From contig CM055112.1 of NCBI GenBank assembly GCA_029204225.1, positions 2,084,346 to 2,148,345 of the forward strand: DNA of 64,000 nt, written 5' to 3'. The DNA comes from Diphasiastrum complanatum. Its lineage: Eukaryota > Streptophyta > Lycopodiopsida > Lycopodiales > Lycopodiaceae. A model generated the notes under the pieces. The model was not told where the DNA came from. It did no database searches and saw only the letters and a program-made list of their open reading frames with translations. The number at the start of each line of letters is the position of its first letter. Positions within the stretch are counted from its first letter, which is position 1. The position numbers and the translations under genes were made by a program. This document shows, one piece after another, positions 32,301 through 44,879 of this stretch.

Positions 32301-32803
32301 TTGTTGTTGGTGATTGGGTAAGTTAAACACATGGGTCAATGTAGAAGATGCACTGAAGTGGATTGTTATGTTTGTGAATGACCTGAGCATTTTGTGTGGT
32401 TTTAGTGATCTTAGTCTGTGATGCAACACCACATCTTTTGAAAGTGAGACAGCTTTAATGGCTCCGTTAAGATCTTTAATCAATCTTCTGCTTTATGTAT
32501 TTTTCTAACTGCTTGTCAGAAATTCAAAGCCTAGCTCCTTTTTATCATTTTATCATGCACAAATTTCTATCATTCTCTGTCTCACACACGACACATACAC
32601 ATACGTGGGTGCAGGTAACATCGACTTTAACTTTTGCAGCTGCATGTTCTTCCACAGGCATAGCTGTTTTAATTGATCATGATTTGAGAGACTGTGGGAA
32701 TCAATGTGGTAAATATGAGACATCTGCCGCATTAACATTTTTAAGCTGGGTTCTAATTTCTATGTCATTCCTATTCACGTTTTGGCTTTTGGCCACCAGG
32801 TAG
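29350..32803 (+). CDS. CASPL5: CASP-like protein, CASPL5 subfamily (three coding exons, 176 residues)
   Basis: Coding exons are 29350-29558, 32185-32317 and 32615-32803 (stop TAG). The introns (2,626 and 297 bp) begin GTACTT and GTAAGT and end GGCAG and TGCAG; the frame joins exactly. Residues: Met1 start with SHPAVHP, a family signature; TM1 about 39-60 with Arg43; TM2 about 67-90 ([12 protein letters not shown]); TM3 about 104-130 with Asp113 ([17 protein letters not shown]); a loop with Cys141 and Cys145; TM4 about 152-174 ([13 protein letters not shown]); end WLLATR. The Arg in TM1 and Asp in TM3 are the conserved pair of CASP proteins. CASPs are four-helix plasma-membrane proteins; Casparian-strip CASPs scaffold cell-wall deposition, while CASPL5 roles are less defined. 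Length fits the subfamily, no stop breaks it, and it is the only intact host gene here. Confidence 0.93.
29559..32184 (+). other. Intron 1 of CASPL5, with element debris
   Basis: 2.6 kb between GTACTT and GGCAG. It holds a gypsy integrase relic (31030-31230). The ORFs at 29726, 30197, 30320 and 30480 show no domain and are taken as chance. Confidence 0.8.
31030..31230 (+). pseudogene. Ty3/gypsy integrase relic inside the CASPL5 intron
   Basis: One frame reads [11 protein letters not shown] (family QTDGQTE-VN), followed after stops by NFAIFLQEF (family FAYN). A shifted frame gives [17 protein letters not shown], the strongly conserved '[11 protein letters not shown]' end of the gypsy integrase core. 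It lies in the same orientation as the host gene. Confidence 0.8.
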
Positions 32804-32813
32804 GATTTGTTAA

Positions 32814-34599
32814 AGGTCAATATAAGAGTCAATATCTGTGATGATTGCAGTATGCCATATGGACCAAAAAAATTGGGGAATGCACATAAAGTTTGTCTGC
32901 TTCTAAGGGTGACTGCATCAATAGTTGAAGCAGGACTATCATCTAGATGGTCCTTTTAGGATCTTACGTGCAATTAGATCTTATGTCTTATGACCACGCT
33001 ACAGAAAATCAGGGTTTGGTTATAACAGAATCTAGGGGTGTCAAAATGGCAATTATCAACTAGTGCACATCTAGAATTCCCACCAATATCAAATATATAA
33101 GCACCTAGTAAATTTTTTTCTGCTCATTTTTTCTTCTTTGTGTCAGTGGATTAACTTATGAATGTGTGGCTCTACTGCATGTCTCAAACTTTCACCCAAG
33201 GATGGATCTGATAAGACTGTCATGTCTCAACGTTTATTTAGAATAGTATTCAATCTTGTTTCAGTAGTGTTATGATCTGGAAAACACAGAATCGACCTCT
33301 GAACAGGGGGTCAAAACATATACATATCTACAACTTGCTCCAGCTAGTTCTAGCTTTCTTAATCTTTTAACTGTTTTCTTACTATATTTAAGCTTTAAAG
33401 CATCATATATGAGTGTGTTTGATGAAGACCAAGAGAACACTCCTAATTGGAAGCTTATGCCAAGGTCTCAGGTTCATTGAAATCTTATCTCTGGTTCAGC
33501 TCCCTCAAGTGAAATAAGAAGTGTGTGAGGCCTTTTACATGAGCAGTAATTATCTTAGCTTTGTTGAGAAATCTCTTTAGATACAAATTTGTGTGCTATT
33601 GAGTTTGAGATATTAGATTCAAATGATTTATAAGTTAAAGTACTTATCAAATGAGCATTTTCATTTTCAAAAGTTGCAATTATAACTCACAATGTGAATT
33701 TAATTTTTCAAAATGTTCATTATCGATTCGAGAGGCTCTATGCCATCATCTAGGACCTCTACATGCCTTGTAAATTGTAAAAGAATGTCTTTGGAGCAAA
33801 GATGACTGTGGCAATATTTGCAATTTCACTTCAACAATCGCTTTTAGGCAATTTGTTGCAAGGATTTATGTCTTGCACAAATGCTTGATAAATCATACTG
33901 TTTTGATAATTTGCATGGAAGAGGAGGAGATGCAGCTCCTAGTTCTCTCAATTGCAAATTAGCCAAAACATTCCAAAAGTGATGTCTTGCCTACTTATAG
34001 ACAAAGCCCCTAACTTAACTAAACATAACTATCTTAAAGATAGTTACTTCTTGTTAAGTCTTATTAAAAGTTTTTGGGCCTTGTAGGCCTATTATCCTTA
34101 TTTGAATACTTTGGAGGGCCTAAAGAGAGAACTGCCTTATTCTTATGGTTAATAGCTCATTTTGGGCCTCAAAGCTCACAATGGATATTATATTGTCTTG
34201 ATAAGCAGTGATGTACTAAAAGTACATTTACCACAACATCATCTTTAGTCTACTTTCTTGACATCATGCCATTTGGATGTTCACCCAATTCCTTTGGAGT
34301 CACGTCTTTGCATTACTACATCTGGCTCTCTTACTCTATTAAATAGTCTATGTTATTTAATCACTCTGATTAATAGAACTATGATTGATCTCTCAATACA
34401 ACCTAGCTGATGTTGCTAGTGCAAATATAATGTATGTCGAGGGACATTGCTGGATGTATTGTTGTCCAAAGTAGAACTCCTCAACTCTGGTCAAGTTTTC
34501 ATTCAAATTTGGCCAATGTAATTTGGCTCCATTGAAGAATAATCCATAGTCAAATCTTGATGTTGTTCAAGAATCTAACCTAGATTTTTCTCAAAAGAT
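32814..34599. other. Downstream of CASPL5, no gene seen
   Basis: This contains the likely 3' UTR near its left end. The part from 33820 on has the look of old LTR sequence, but I find no paired copy or primer site in the window. Confidence 0.4.
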
Positions 34600-35770
34600 C
34601 TAGTAGTCATACTTGGCCATGAATACGCTCGAAACATTAGTCCAAGAAGATATGCATACAAGATCTCTTTGGAACAACATAATATCGTCATTGCTCATGG
34701 TATCACCTTTGAACACCTCATATTCCAATAAATTGATATCAACACATGAAAAATCTTCTTTAGTTTTCAAATTGAATTGAAATGATTCATAGGTCGGATC
34801 TTCAAGATACTCATGCAATTTCAAATCATGGAATGTCGATGTCGAATAGTCCTCAAAGTCAAATTGCTCAAATTGCCAAGGATGACCAGTTGATTCTTGG
34901 TATTCCTCTTGATAAGAAATTAACTCGTCTAATTGATCATCATTTGCATTTGAAATTTGTCTTTCCAATTGACCATCATTTACTTTGGCAATACCATCTC
35001 CTTGATCAAATTTTGCATCCTCAAATGAACCTTGAACCTCTTTTTTTCGGTTAACACTTTCACTATCTGAGTCCAAATTTTCACCATCTATTCTTATATC
35101 TAATATGTATCATCAGAATCACTTGATCCATCATTTTTTTCACATTTTTGGATTAAAAGTTTTTTCCAATTGAACTATAGGTGCTTTATCTTTATCCTTC
35201 AGTTTTTGTAACTGATCATCATTTTCTTGAACTGCTTCTTTCTTTTCTTCCTTATATGTTTGATTTCTAGCAACTGCCTGCCATATTTGCATAATGCGCT
35301 TTAGTGGTATTGAGAATTCTATTGTGGCGTCACGTTGACCTTTGTTCAGTTCATACTCTATAGTGCAAACATCGGATCTTATGTCAAATAATGATGTTAT
35401 CCAAGTCTTTTGATAAATATCTTTAGATAAGCAAGCTCTTATTTCAGACTCCATTGAATAATCATATCTTTAGATAAGCAAGCTCTTATTTCAAGCCTAA
35501 AATATATTGCATTGTATTAAATTGCTTCATTGAATAACCATATTTGCTCATTATCTTATGAAAATCATTGTAATAGCTCTCAACAATAGACGTTTGTTGG
35601 GTAGCATGTCATACTTGGCCATCCACACATTCAAATTCTTCGATGCACTTTTGACAAAGATTGGCCATTTATCATTGGTAATATGAGGTTCTTCACATTG
35701 CATCCAATATTGCCACCATATTTTTGCAAATCCATCAAGGTATGTTTCTGTAAATAGAGTCTACCTGTCA
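34600..35770 (-). pseudogene. Unrecognised minus-strand protein remnant
   Basis: Reading from 35770 leftward: IWWQYWMQCEEPHITNDKWP, then LNVWMAKYDMLPNKRLLLRA; next a frame from 35454 (MESEIRACLSKDIYQKTWIT, TIEYELNKGQRDATIEFSIP); then an acidic, Gln/Asp/Glu-rich frame from 35076 to 34600 with repeated 'NDDQL' (DGQLERQISNANDDQLDELI), ending in SSVFMAKYDY. The MAKYD motif thus occurs twice, and the words VDGN and DDQL recur, so part of it may be duplicated. The Trp-rich start and acidic tail resemble a multidomain polyprotein of some element, but I recognise no catalytic motif. The plus-strand copia begins abruptly at its right end. Confidence 0.35.
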
Positions 35771-38700
35771 AAGTTGAGAGATGAACTGCATTCTATTGAA
35801 GAACGCATACGTGATGTGGAACTGGTGCATAATGCATTATGCGGCATTGCAGAACCCTATCAGATGTTTGTGAGCGGAATAGCATCAAGAGAAAGATTGC
35901 CAACGTTTGACGAGCTCACAGGAATCTTGATGCAGGAAGAGCAACGACGAGAAATGGTGAAAGCTAGACGTCAAAATACTGATGATCAGGCACTTGCGAC
36001 ACGCCAAAAACAAGGCAAGGGCAAGGGCAAGAAGAAGACTAAACAGCAATTTGCCAAGTCTCAGGAGGATAAGGGATCTTCCAACAAAACTAAGAAGAAA
36101 GGCAAGTGCTTCCATTGTGGTAAAAAGGGCCACTAAAAGAGTGAATGTCGCAAATTCCTGGCGGAACAAGACAAGGGAAAACCAAAACAAGCAGGCAACC
36201 TTGTCGATGAAGGTGAGATTGAAGACTCTAGCATCTTCATATCTGCATTGTCATCTAATTAAGATGATCAAGCATGGTATACTGACTCAAGAGCCACAAG
36301 ACACATGACAGGTAACAAGAACTGGTTCAGTAGTTTGAAGGCATTGGATAATGGAACATCTGTTTCACAAGTAAATGGTGAGGTGTGCATGATCAAGGGG
36401 ATAGGCACAGTTTCAATCCAACTGCCTGACGGCAAAAGCAGGATAATCAGGGAGGTACTTTACGTACCAGGTTTGAAGAAAAATCTACTTTCTGTTGGAG
36501 TCATTACTGATCAAAAGTTGAAAGTAGAATTCGCCCATGATCGTTGCTTTGTGAAGGATGCGAACCAAAAGTTCAAAGTTATTGCGAATGGAGTAAGAGA
36601 GCCCAATACAAAATTGTATAGGTTGAATGCCACAAGCAAGGGGCAACATGGACTTGTGTCATCCGTTCCTTCGCAAACTGAGTTGTGGCACAAGAGGCTT
36701 GGTCACTTGAACTTGGGAAGCCTCAGTTTGATGAGAAAATTGGAGATGGTAACAGGACTGCCTATAATAGAAGATCACTTGAAATCGATGTGCGAATCTT
36801 GTATATATGGGAAGCAGCATCGAGAGAAGTTCAATAAAGGGGGTGTTGCAAGAGCAAAGAACATCCTGGATTTAATCCACACAGATTTATGCGGGCCCAT
36901 GAGGACCATGTCCTTAGGAAAAGCCTTCTATTTCATGACCTTTATTGATGATATGTCACGTAAGACGTGGATCTACTTCTTGAAGAAGAAATCAGATGCT
37001 TTTGATAACTTCAAGAACTTCAAAAACTTGGTCAAAAATCAGACAAGTAAGAAGATCAAAGTCCTAAGATCAGATAGTGGAGGTGAGTATAAGTCTAATG
37101 ACTTCAATGATCTTTGTGATCAATGTGGGATTCACAAGCTCATACTCCTGCTCTCAATGGTGTAGCTGAGTGCAAAAATCGTACAATTGTGGAAAGTGCC
37201 AGATCTATGCTAGCTGAGATGAAATTACCAAAAGATTTTTGGTCAAAAGCATGTAGCACGGCAGTCTATCTTCAAAATAGAAGTCCTACCATTGCCATAC
37301 CAAAGCATTCACAAAGAAGAAGCCAAAGGTGAACCACTTGCGAATCTTTGGATGTAAGGCCTTTGTACATATTCCTAAGGAAGAAAGACGTAAACTTGAT
37401 GTAAAAGCTATCAAGTGCATATTCCTAGGATATGATGATCGCGTGAAAGGCTATAGATGTTTTGATCCAGTCGAAAACAAAATCCATATAAGCCGAGATG
37501 TTATCTTTGATGAATCCAAGATGTATGAAGACGAAGATGCTGAGAAGATAGATACATCCAGAAGGAAAAATGGCACAGTGAGAATACCACTTGATGATGA
37601 TCCATTCATTGACCTTCCGAGTGATGAACATGAGGATACATCTCAAGATACTACTACTCAACCTCAAGAAACAGGTTGGAGAGGTAGGGACAAACCTTTT
37701 GGTGCAAGAAGGATTGAAATTGCAGGTGACAAACGCAAGGAGAAGGATGTACCGTGGGATACATTTTCACTAGGAAACCGATCACCTGACATAAAGCTCC
37801 CTAAGTGGTTTGAGAGATTGATGGAGAGCCGCGATATAGATGACTTTTCAGGATCATCTAACCAGGGAGAGCTATGAAGATCAACAAGAGAGAAGATACT
37901 ACCTGAAAGGTATGAAGCAAATTATGCTCTCTCATCCAGCATTATTCAAAGCAAAGAATCTTCGACTTATAGTGAAGTGAAGGATGATGACATTTGGATC
38001 AAGGCCATGGGAGAGGAGATGGAGTCAATTGCTAAGCATAGCACATGGGACTTAGTAGAACCACCAGTTGGCAAGAAACCCATTGGTTGCAAATGAGTAT
38101 ATAGAACTAAGTACCATGCAGATGGAAGCATAGCAAAGCACAAAGCAAGATTGGTAATCAAAGGGTATGCACAAAATAAAGGCATTGACTATAAGGAGAC
38201 CTTTGCGCCGATGTGTGAGTGGAATACTCTACGTCTACTTATTGCTTTAGCTTCACATTTTGGTTGGCCTTTGCATTAGATGGATGTGAAATCTGCTTTT
38301 CTAAATGGTGAGTTAGAAGAAGAAGTGTTCATGGATCAACCTGAAGGCCTTGTAACGAAAGGACAGGAAAATAAAGTATGTCGCTTGAAGAAAGCGCTTT
38401 ATGGTCTTAAACAAGCACCACGTGCGTGGTATAGCAGGATTGATGCCTACTTTCGTTCAAAGGGGATGGTGAGAACACATTCTGATCCAAATCTATATGT
38501 CTTATGCTTTGATGGTATGGTTTCTTTGATTGCTCTTTATATTGATGACTTGATTATTACGGGAAATAATCAAGAGATGATAGACTTAATCAAGAAAGAC
38601 CTCATGGAACAATTTGAAATGACGGATCTCAGCCTGATGCATTACTGCCTTGGAGTAGAAGTGTGGCAAAAAGGACATGAAGTGGGTTTAACACAGGTGA

Positions 38701-39488
38701 AATATGTCAAAGAGTTACTACATAGGTTTAGGTTGCAGGATTGCAAACCAGTAAACACTCCTATTGAACCAGGTAAAAAGCTTTCTAAGCTTGATGAATC
38801 ACAGTCATTTGATGCTACGCTATATAGACCCTTAGTAGGGAGCTTGATTTACCTTACCACAACTAGACCAGATATGTGCTATGCTGTTGGCATTGTAAGT
38901 CAGTTTATGGCAGCACCTACGGAAACGCATTGGAAAGCAGCTAAACGCATTTTGCGTTATGTGAAAGGCACATCAGAGTATGGCTTGATTTACAGGAAGC
39001 ATGATGGTTTACCTGAGTTGTGTGGCTATGTGGATGCGGACTGGGGAGGTGACTATGATGATCGCAGATCCACCACAGGATATGTATTCCAGTTTTGTGG
39101 TAATTGCTTTTCCTGGTCTAGTAAGAAGCAAAGTACAATTGCTCTTTCCACCACAGAAGCTGAGTATAAGGCAATGTGTAGTGCTGCACAAGAAGCTATA
39201 TGGTTGAGACAAATCTTGGAAGAGATTGGCATGAAGCAGAAAAATCCCACAACTTTACATAGCGACAGTCAGAGTGGCATTCAGCTAGCAAAGAATCCAG
39301 TGTTCCATACAAGAACTAAACACATTGAGATTCAATATCACTTCATACATGAAAGGCTGCTAAGTCGTGAAATTCATGTTGTTCATTGTAGCACAGAAGA
39401 ACAACTAGCTGATATTTTCACTAAGCCACTTACTGGAGAAAAGTTTGATAAGTTTAGATCAAAACTTTCTGTATTTAAAGTTTGTTGA
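35765..39488 (+). pseudogene. Ty1/copia gag-pol, best-preserved copy (Tnt1/Tork-like)
   Basis: Gag is cut at its 5' end (begins YLSKLRDELHSIEERIRD) and ends in the knuckle CFHCGKKGH-KSEC, where a TAA replaces Trp. A second TAA precedes the protease motif WYTDSRATRHMTGN (DSG altered to DSR). Integrase: HHCC (LWHKRLGHLN, CESCIYGK), core LIHTDLCGP, FIDDMSRKTW, GGEYKSNDF, then two frameshifts (about 37130 and 37325), HLRIFGCKAFVHIPKEERRK and a linker. RT: IYGLKQ-type motif as LYGLKQAPRAWY, catalytic YIDDLIITG (about 38540), with TGA (38095) and TAG (38278) upstream. RNase H: YVDADWGGDYDDRRSTTGY, ALSTTEAEYKAM, SDSQSGIQLAKN, LADIFTKPL. The RT-RNase H end is one intact 402-codon frame. The 3' LTR follows 57 bp after the stop; no 5' LTR is present. 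Confidence 0.92.
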
Positions 39489-39545
39489 CTTTAAAACTAT
39501 GTATATGACTGTATAAAAAAAAAGTGACTCTACTTTAAGGGAGAG

Positions 39546-39820
39546 AGTTAGAATTAAAGTTAGAATCACTGTGTTACTGTATAGTGGGTCCTATCAGTGG
39601 ATAAGGATCAGTTGGCCTCGCCACGAGGCAAGTTGACGAGACACGCATCCCACCAACGACAACCTGGGTCATGCATGGGTTGCCTGAGTGAACAACTATA
39701 TGTACAGTGCAATTTCATTTTGAGAAATATAGTTGCTATGTGAGCTTGCTGAGGAGAGTGATTTTCTGTCTGTGTTACTGTGTAGCATGATCTGTGTTCC
39801 TGTGCAAAGCAAATTCTAAG
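39546..39820 (+). mobile_element. 3' LTR of the copia at 35765
   Basis: A polypurine tract (AAGGGAGAGAG, 39536-39546) directly precedes TTAGAATTAAAG. The block ends AAATTCTAA, giving inverted ends TTAGAATT/AATTCTAA. At about 275 bp it is short. The outer TG/CA bases look eroded. Confidence 0.65.
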
Positions 39821-40531
39821 TTTATTATCTTTACCACAGTTGTCCATTTGCAAAAACAACTTCTGTGGTAACACCACAGTTGAAGTCTCTCTCAAACCGA
39901 AGCGAATTTTGTGTCGAAATGTCCATTGCCATTTCTCTTTGCAATTTTTCGGCATGTGAAAGGGACCTTTTGAGACAACATGTTTGCCAAAGATCCAATG
40001 GTGAAATTTGGATCCGATTTCCACAATCCCAATCCAAAATGGCCAAATGCCTTTGGACCATGTCCATGCGTAAGCATACTCGTAAGTGACAAAGGCATGG
40101 AATATGCTCCTGCTATAGCTTTTGGTTCAGGATCTAATCAAAGCATGCTTGTTTTCTTTTGGTCCATTTTGTCATAAATTATGCAAAGGTATTCATTCGG
40201 TTTCAAGCATGACAACAACCTATTACTGTAATATACACTACAACAAGCACGTTGCATTTTCATGTGCCTTTGTTTCTCTTCAAGGTATTTAAGTCTTTCA
40301 GAGGAGCACCATGAAGAGGATCTTAAGGAGTCATCTCAAGGTTCAAATGTGCCAAGTATTGAGGAGGAGAATCCTTCTCAAGGTTCAAGTGTGCCAAGGC
40401 TCCAATGTATTTGACTCACTTTGAGTTCTAGAATCAATACTAGATGCTAAGATCCAATCTACACAAGATTTAGATCAAAAATTGTGATAAAATTGAATGA
40501 AAACCAAGGATTTAGCTCATTTCAGCCTTTA
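39821..40531. other. Sequence between two LTRs, leader-like
   Basis: The right part should be the leader of the minus-strand element whose primer site is at 40532. The overlapping ORFs on both strands at 39608-40177 show no domain. Confidence 0.4.
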
Positions 40532-40544
40532 GGCTCTGATACCA
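40532..40544 (-). promoter_or_regulatory. Primer-binding site (tRNA-iMet)
   Basis: GGCTCTGATACCA touches the LTR end at 40545; its complement is TGGTATCAGAGCC. Confidence 0.85.
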
Positions 40545-41226
40545 TGTAAAAATTACAGCAAATAAGGATCCTAAAACACTTGAAATGATGAGGGAAACAA
40601 TAGATTATGATTTCATAAGATTAGCACAAGTTGAACCATCAAAATCCATCAAAAATCTATGCTTGAACCTCACTAAATGGCCCAAATCCTTGAAGAAGGC
40701 TTAACACGTGTGAAAGTACGGCCTCCCACAGTCTGAGTACTGTACACCAGACCTACATTCAATCCTATAATCATTAGTAATCACAAGTACTCAAACAATT
40801 ATGAACATAGAGAGCAATTGCACCATTATGAGAGAAAAAACATGAAATTGCTTGATTGATTTTGGTGAGATATCATCACCTATATATACATGATCCATCA
40901 CGGTTTTGGGTAGGTATGAGTAGCCCTAAACCTATCCCTAATGCTAATTTTGGTTGATCTTTCATCCCTATCAAGTTAGGGTTGGAATCTTGGAGATCCC
41001 TCAACAATGCAAAAATTACCAAAAATAGCTCCTATTTTTTCTCCCTTGTATCTAAGCATAATTTGGACTCATTCCAAAGGTTCTAACACTTAGGTCTACT
41101 TGAGAACATCCTTATGAATGGAATCCTATGCTATTTGGCACGTGTGACAAGCCACATCATGACCATCTAACTATTTACAAGTCATATGACCAAAACTAGT
41201 CAAGCTAGAATTGTGAATTTTTAACA
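40545..41226 (-). mobile_element. 5' LTR of a minus-strand element
   Basis: 682 bp with inverted ends TGTAAAAATT and AATTTTTAACA, and a primer site outside the left end. It holds an ACACGTGTGAAAGTACG motif like those in the LTRs at 6275 and 63613. Copia RT copy B begins at its right end, so it inserted into that element. No gag or pol of its own is visible to the left. Confidence 0.8.
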
Positions 41227-43127
41227 AAACTTTCAAGGAAGTGATTGAATGTCCAGAGAAGGACAAGTGGATCCAAGCCATGGAAGAGATGGAATCCACG
41301 AGGAAGAATCAGGTATGGACGTTGCAACCATTACCACATAAGTGCAAGACTGTCAAATGCAACTGGATTTTCAAGCTCAAATATGGACTAGATGGGAATG
41401 TCTCAAAATACAAGACATGACTGGTAGGAAAAGGATTTTCTCATAGATATGGTATTGACTACTCTAAAACCTTATCTCTTGTCATCAAACATTTGTCCCT
41501 ACGATTGTTATTTGCATATGCAACTACTTATGACCTCAGGATCCACATTGTGGACAAGAAGACATCCTTCTTGCATGGTGAGCTAGATGAAGAGGTCTAT
41601 ATAGACCAACCCCCAGGATAGGTCTCGAATTCACTTCCTGACTATGCATGCAGAATGCATAGAAGTATCTACAGTCTGAAACAATCAGTTCGACAATGGT
41701 ACAAGAAGAAAGATCAAGCCCTGAAATCATTAGGATTCAAGCCACTGATGGTTGATTCCAATGTGTACGTTAGAGTTGCGGGTGGGCAGATCATCATTGT
41801 GGTTGTATATGTGGATGACACTCTGATACTTTGCAAGAGTGAGAAGCTGATTGCTGAAATGAAGGAAGACATCTCGAAACATTTCAAGATCGTGGATCTG
41901 GGAGAAGCCAGGTGTTACCTTGGCTTGCAGATTGAAAGTGACTATGAGGGAGGTAAGCTATACCTTCACTAGTTCGAATATCCCCAGAAAATCCTAGAGG
42001 ATTATGGGATGGTGAACTGCAAAGGAGCGAATACTCCAATGCTCGTAGGAACGGTGCTAACAAACGATGATTGTCCGAGGACTGAAGAAGAGAGAGAACA
42101 AATGCAGCTCACACCTTACAGGAAGCTGATAGGTTCACTGATGTACCTTGCAAACAACACACACCCTGACATTGCTTATGCAGTGTTCAGGATGAGCCAA
42201 TTTTGCACGAATTCAGGATCGACACACTGGAAGATTACAAAATGAATTTTGCAATATCTTCAGTTAACGAGGGATTATGGCTTGTGTTATTGTCATGACG
42301 CAAATTTCAAGATGCTTTCCTACAGTGATGCTAGCTGGGCATCCCTCAAGGATGATTGTAAAAGCATCTCAAGAGGATGCATCATCACGTCAGGAGCGGC
42401 AGTTCTCTGGGTCAGCAAGAAGCAGACCATTGTGGCTCAGTCATCCTGCGAAGCAGAGTACGTTATAGCAGCAAAGATGGCCAACGAGATAATTTGGCTC
42501 AAGCAGTTCCTAGATGAATTGGGCGAAACAGAGAATGAGCCTCTGGTCTTGCAGATAGATAACACATCTGAAATACATCTGACGAAAGATCCTATGTTCC
42601 ATTCAAGAACTAAACACATCGCGATCAAATACCACTTGATCAGGGATCTAATTGAGAAGAAGATGCTACAGACCACCTTCATTGGAACGAAAGACATGGT
42701 TGTTGACATCTTCACCAAAGCCCTGGACAAAGGACTCTTTGAGAGACAGAGGAGCAATCTTGGGGTCATAAAGCTATCATGCTTTGAGAGGGAGCTAAAG
42801 AAACAAAACGCTTCTATTACCAAAGCTTTGCTAGCTTTCATCCCTCTGTCTGACGAAAATGTTCGCGAACGCGAAAGTCAAAAGACAGAAACAGAAATAT
42901 TCGCGAACATCCTGACGAAAAGACACGAACGAGAAAAAAAATCTGCGAAAGAGAATTTTTTGTGGTACAGTAGGAGAAAGTCAGATGACGAGAAAGGAAA
43001 ACAACTCGAAAATAGTCTGGACACCCTTTTCTACCCTCACACTCCAAAAAGGACCAGCGAGATCATGCAAGTACCCAGAAGTACAGATATCTGGTCTGAT
43101 AGCATGACGTCAACAGATACACTCTAG
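41227..43127 (+). pseudogene. Ty1/copia RT and RNase H (copy B)
   Basis: From FKEVIECPEKDKWIQAMEEM the RT runs through NWIFKLKYGLDGNVSKYKT, a TGA-type break, SIYSLKQSVRQWYKK and the intact catalytic VVYVDDTLILCK (about 41810), then IESDYEGGKLYLH, PYRKLIGSLMYLANNT and RNase H (SYSDASWASLKDDCKSI, KKQTIVAQSSCEAEYV, LQIDNTSEIHL, VVDIFTKALDKGLFERQ). Stops occur near 41420, 41620, 41970 and 42245. The RNase H frame is open 80-100 codons past its usual end, through sequence with CGCGAA-type repeats, to 43127. It matches copy A (2176-3153) and extends farther 5'. Gag and integrase are missing; the LTR at 40545-41226 abuts. Confidence 0.92.
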
Positions 43128-43690
43128 GTCGTGGCTAATCTGCCACTCTTGTAATTCATGATTAGCTGCAGATGTTTAATCACTCTAATCTAGCAGTTAC
43201 ACCACGCAACTATATACTTTCTAGATGATACTTGATATGAGACACAGATGAAATAGTCTGATGCTAGTAAGCAAGAAGACAAAAATACAGAACATAAGTC
43301 CGCCTGCGTGCGAGACAATTTTGATAGGATTTGTAGATCCACAAGTCTGCCTTTCAGCGAGACATTACTCGTGGGAGAATTGTATTTCTCTCACGCCAAC
43401 GCACTGCGTGGATTTGCATGCAGTGCTTGAAGAATCAAAAAATTAATAGATGATCTTGTAGCCATTGTGCACATGTCACTTTTTCATGTCTGATCTTGAA
43501 TGCAAATTAGTCTGTTGTTATTTGTGTATCTGATTCACTCTTGTTTTTTTTAATTTGGAACATTGGTTGAATCTTGTTGAATGCTACATTAATTTCTAAA
43601 CGTAGATCAGCAGTGCTTGACTACATTCTGGAGGACTGTAGGAATGATACAGTTGGCAGTGACCAACGATCAGATCCGAACTCCATCCGA
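43128..43690 (+). repeat. 3' flank/LTR of copia copy B
   Basis: Collinear with 3355-3960 after copy A (for example GTCGTGGCTAATC-GCCACTC and GATCAGCAGTGC-TGACTACA). The similarity ends at about 43690 (ACTCCATCCGAAT), before any primer site. Confidence 0.6.
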
Positions 43691-43719
43691 ATTATTTGCG
43701 ATCATGATTCCTTTTTTGC

Positions 43720-43885
43720 ATCACTTTTATGGCTAAAAGGGACATTGGAAGAGTGAATGCCATAAATATGTGGTGGAATCATGCAACTAAAAGCCAAAGC
43801 AAGTAGGTAACCCATCTAAACTTTACAAGAAGAGTGATATCGATCTATACTTATCCAAAATCACTTTAGAGCACATAAATTTTTG
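43720..43885 (+). pseudogene. Copia gag zinc-knuckle scrap
   Basis: HHFYG-KGHWKSECHKYVVE and KPKQVGNPSKLYKKSD match the end of copia gag (CxxCGKKGHWKxEC). One stop replaces the Lys and the Cys positions are drifted. Confidence 0.6.
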
Positions 43886-43894
43886 ACAAATAGA

Positions 43895-44379
<485 letters not shown>

Positions 44380-44387
44380 CTCCCTCT

Positions 44388-44625
44388 TCAACTAGTTTTA
44401 GCATGGAATTTGATACTAACTCCAAGTGATGTCCTATGCTTCATAAACAAGTCCTTTCCCAATGCTTTGGTGAAGATATCAGCTACACATTCTCTTGAAG
44501 AAATATGTTGAAGCTCCACCTCCTTTGCCATGACTTGCTCCCTCACAAAGTGATATGCCACCTCAACATGCTTGCTCCTAGCATGAAAGATAGGATTGGT
44601 TGCCAACTTTTGGGCTGATAGGTTG
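44388..44625 (-). pseudogene. Copia RNase H C-terminal scrap
   Basis: ATNPIFHARSKHVEVAYHFV, REQVMAKEVELQHISSREC and VADIFTKALGKDLFMKHRTS form the usual end of copia RNase H. It pairs with the LTR at 43895-44379; the rest of pol is missing to the right. The plus-strand scrap at 7288 belongs to the same family. Confidence 0.9.
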
Positions 44626-44879
44626 TCACAAAAAAGAATGAAGGTTCATTAAGGGAGCTTTGTTTTTTTGGGTCATTCTGTTGTGTGGGGACATGCACCC
44701 CTATCCCATTAAGCATGGAGATCGCTGAGTGTATATTTAATGATGCAAATCCAATTCACGTTTTTGCCAAGTACTTGACAACAAGCAAGCATGCTTCTGT
44801 CTCTGTTGCTACTGCTAAAGCCTAGAGAGCATTGAGTCTGCACCACATATATGTAGAAAAGTGTCTTGTCCTAAAGGAA

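Noticed and set aside
39608..40177. Overlapping ORFs on both strands
   Set aside because: They overlap a 3' LTR and leader sequence and show no domain.
40232..40260. CACTA terminal inverted repeat (CACTACAACAAGC)
   Set aside because: The words fit a CACTA end, but no matching end, subterminal array or transposase lies nearby, so it is likely chance.
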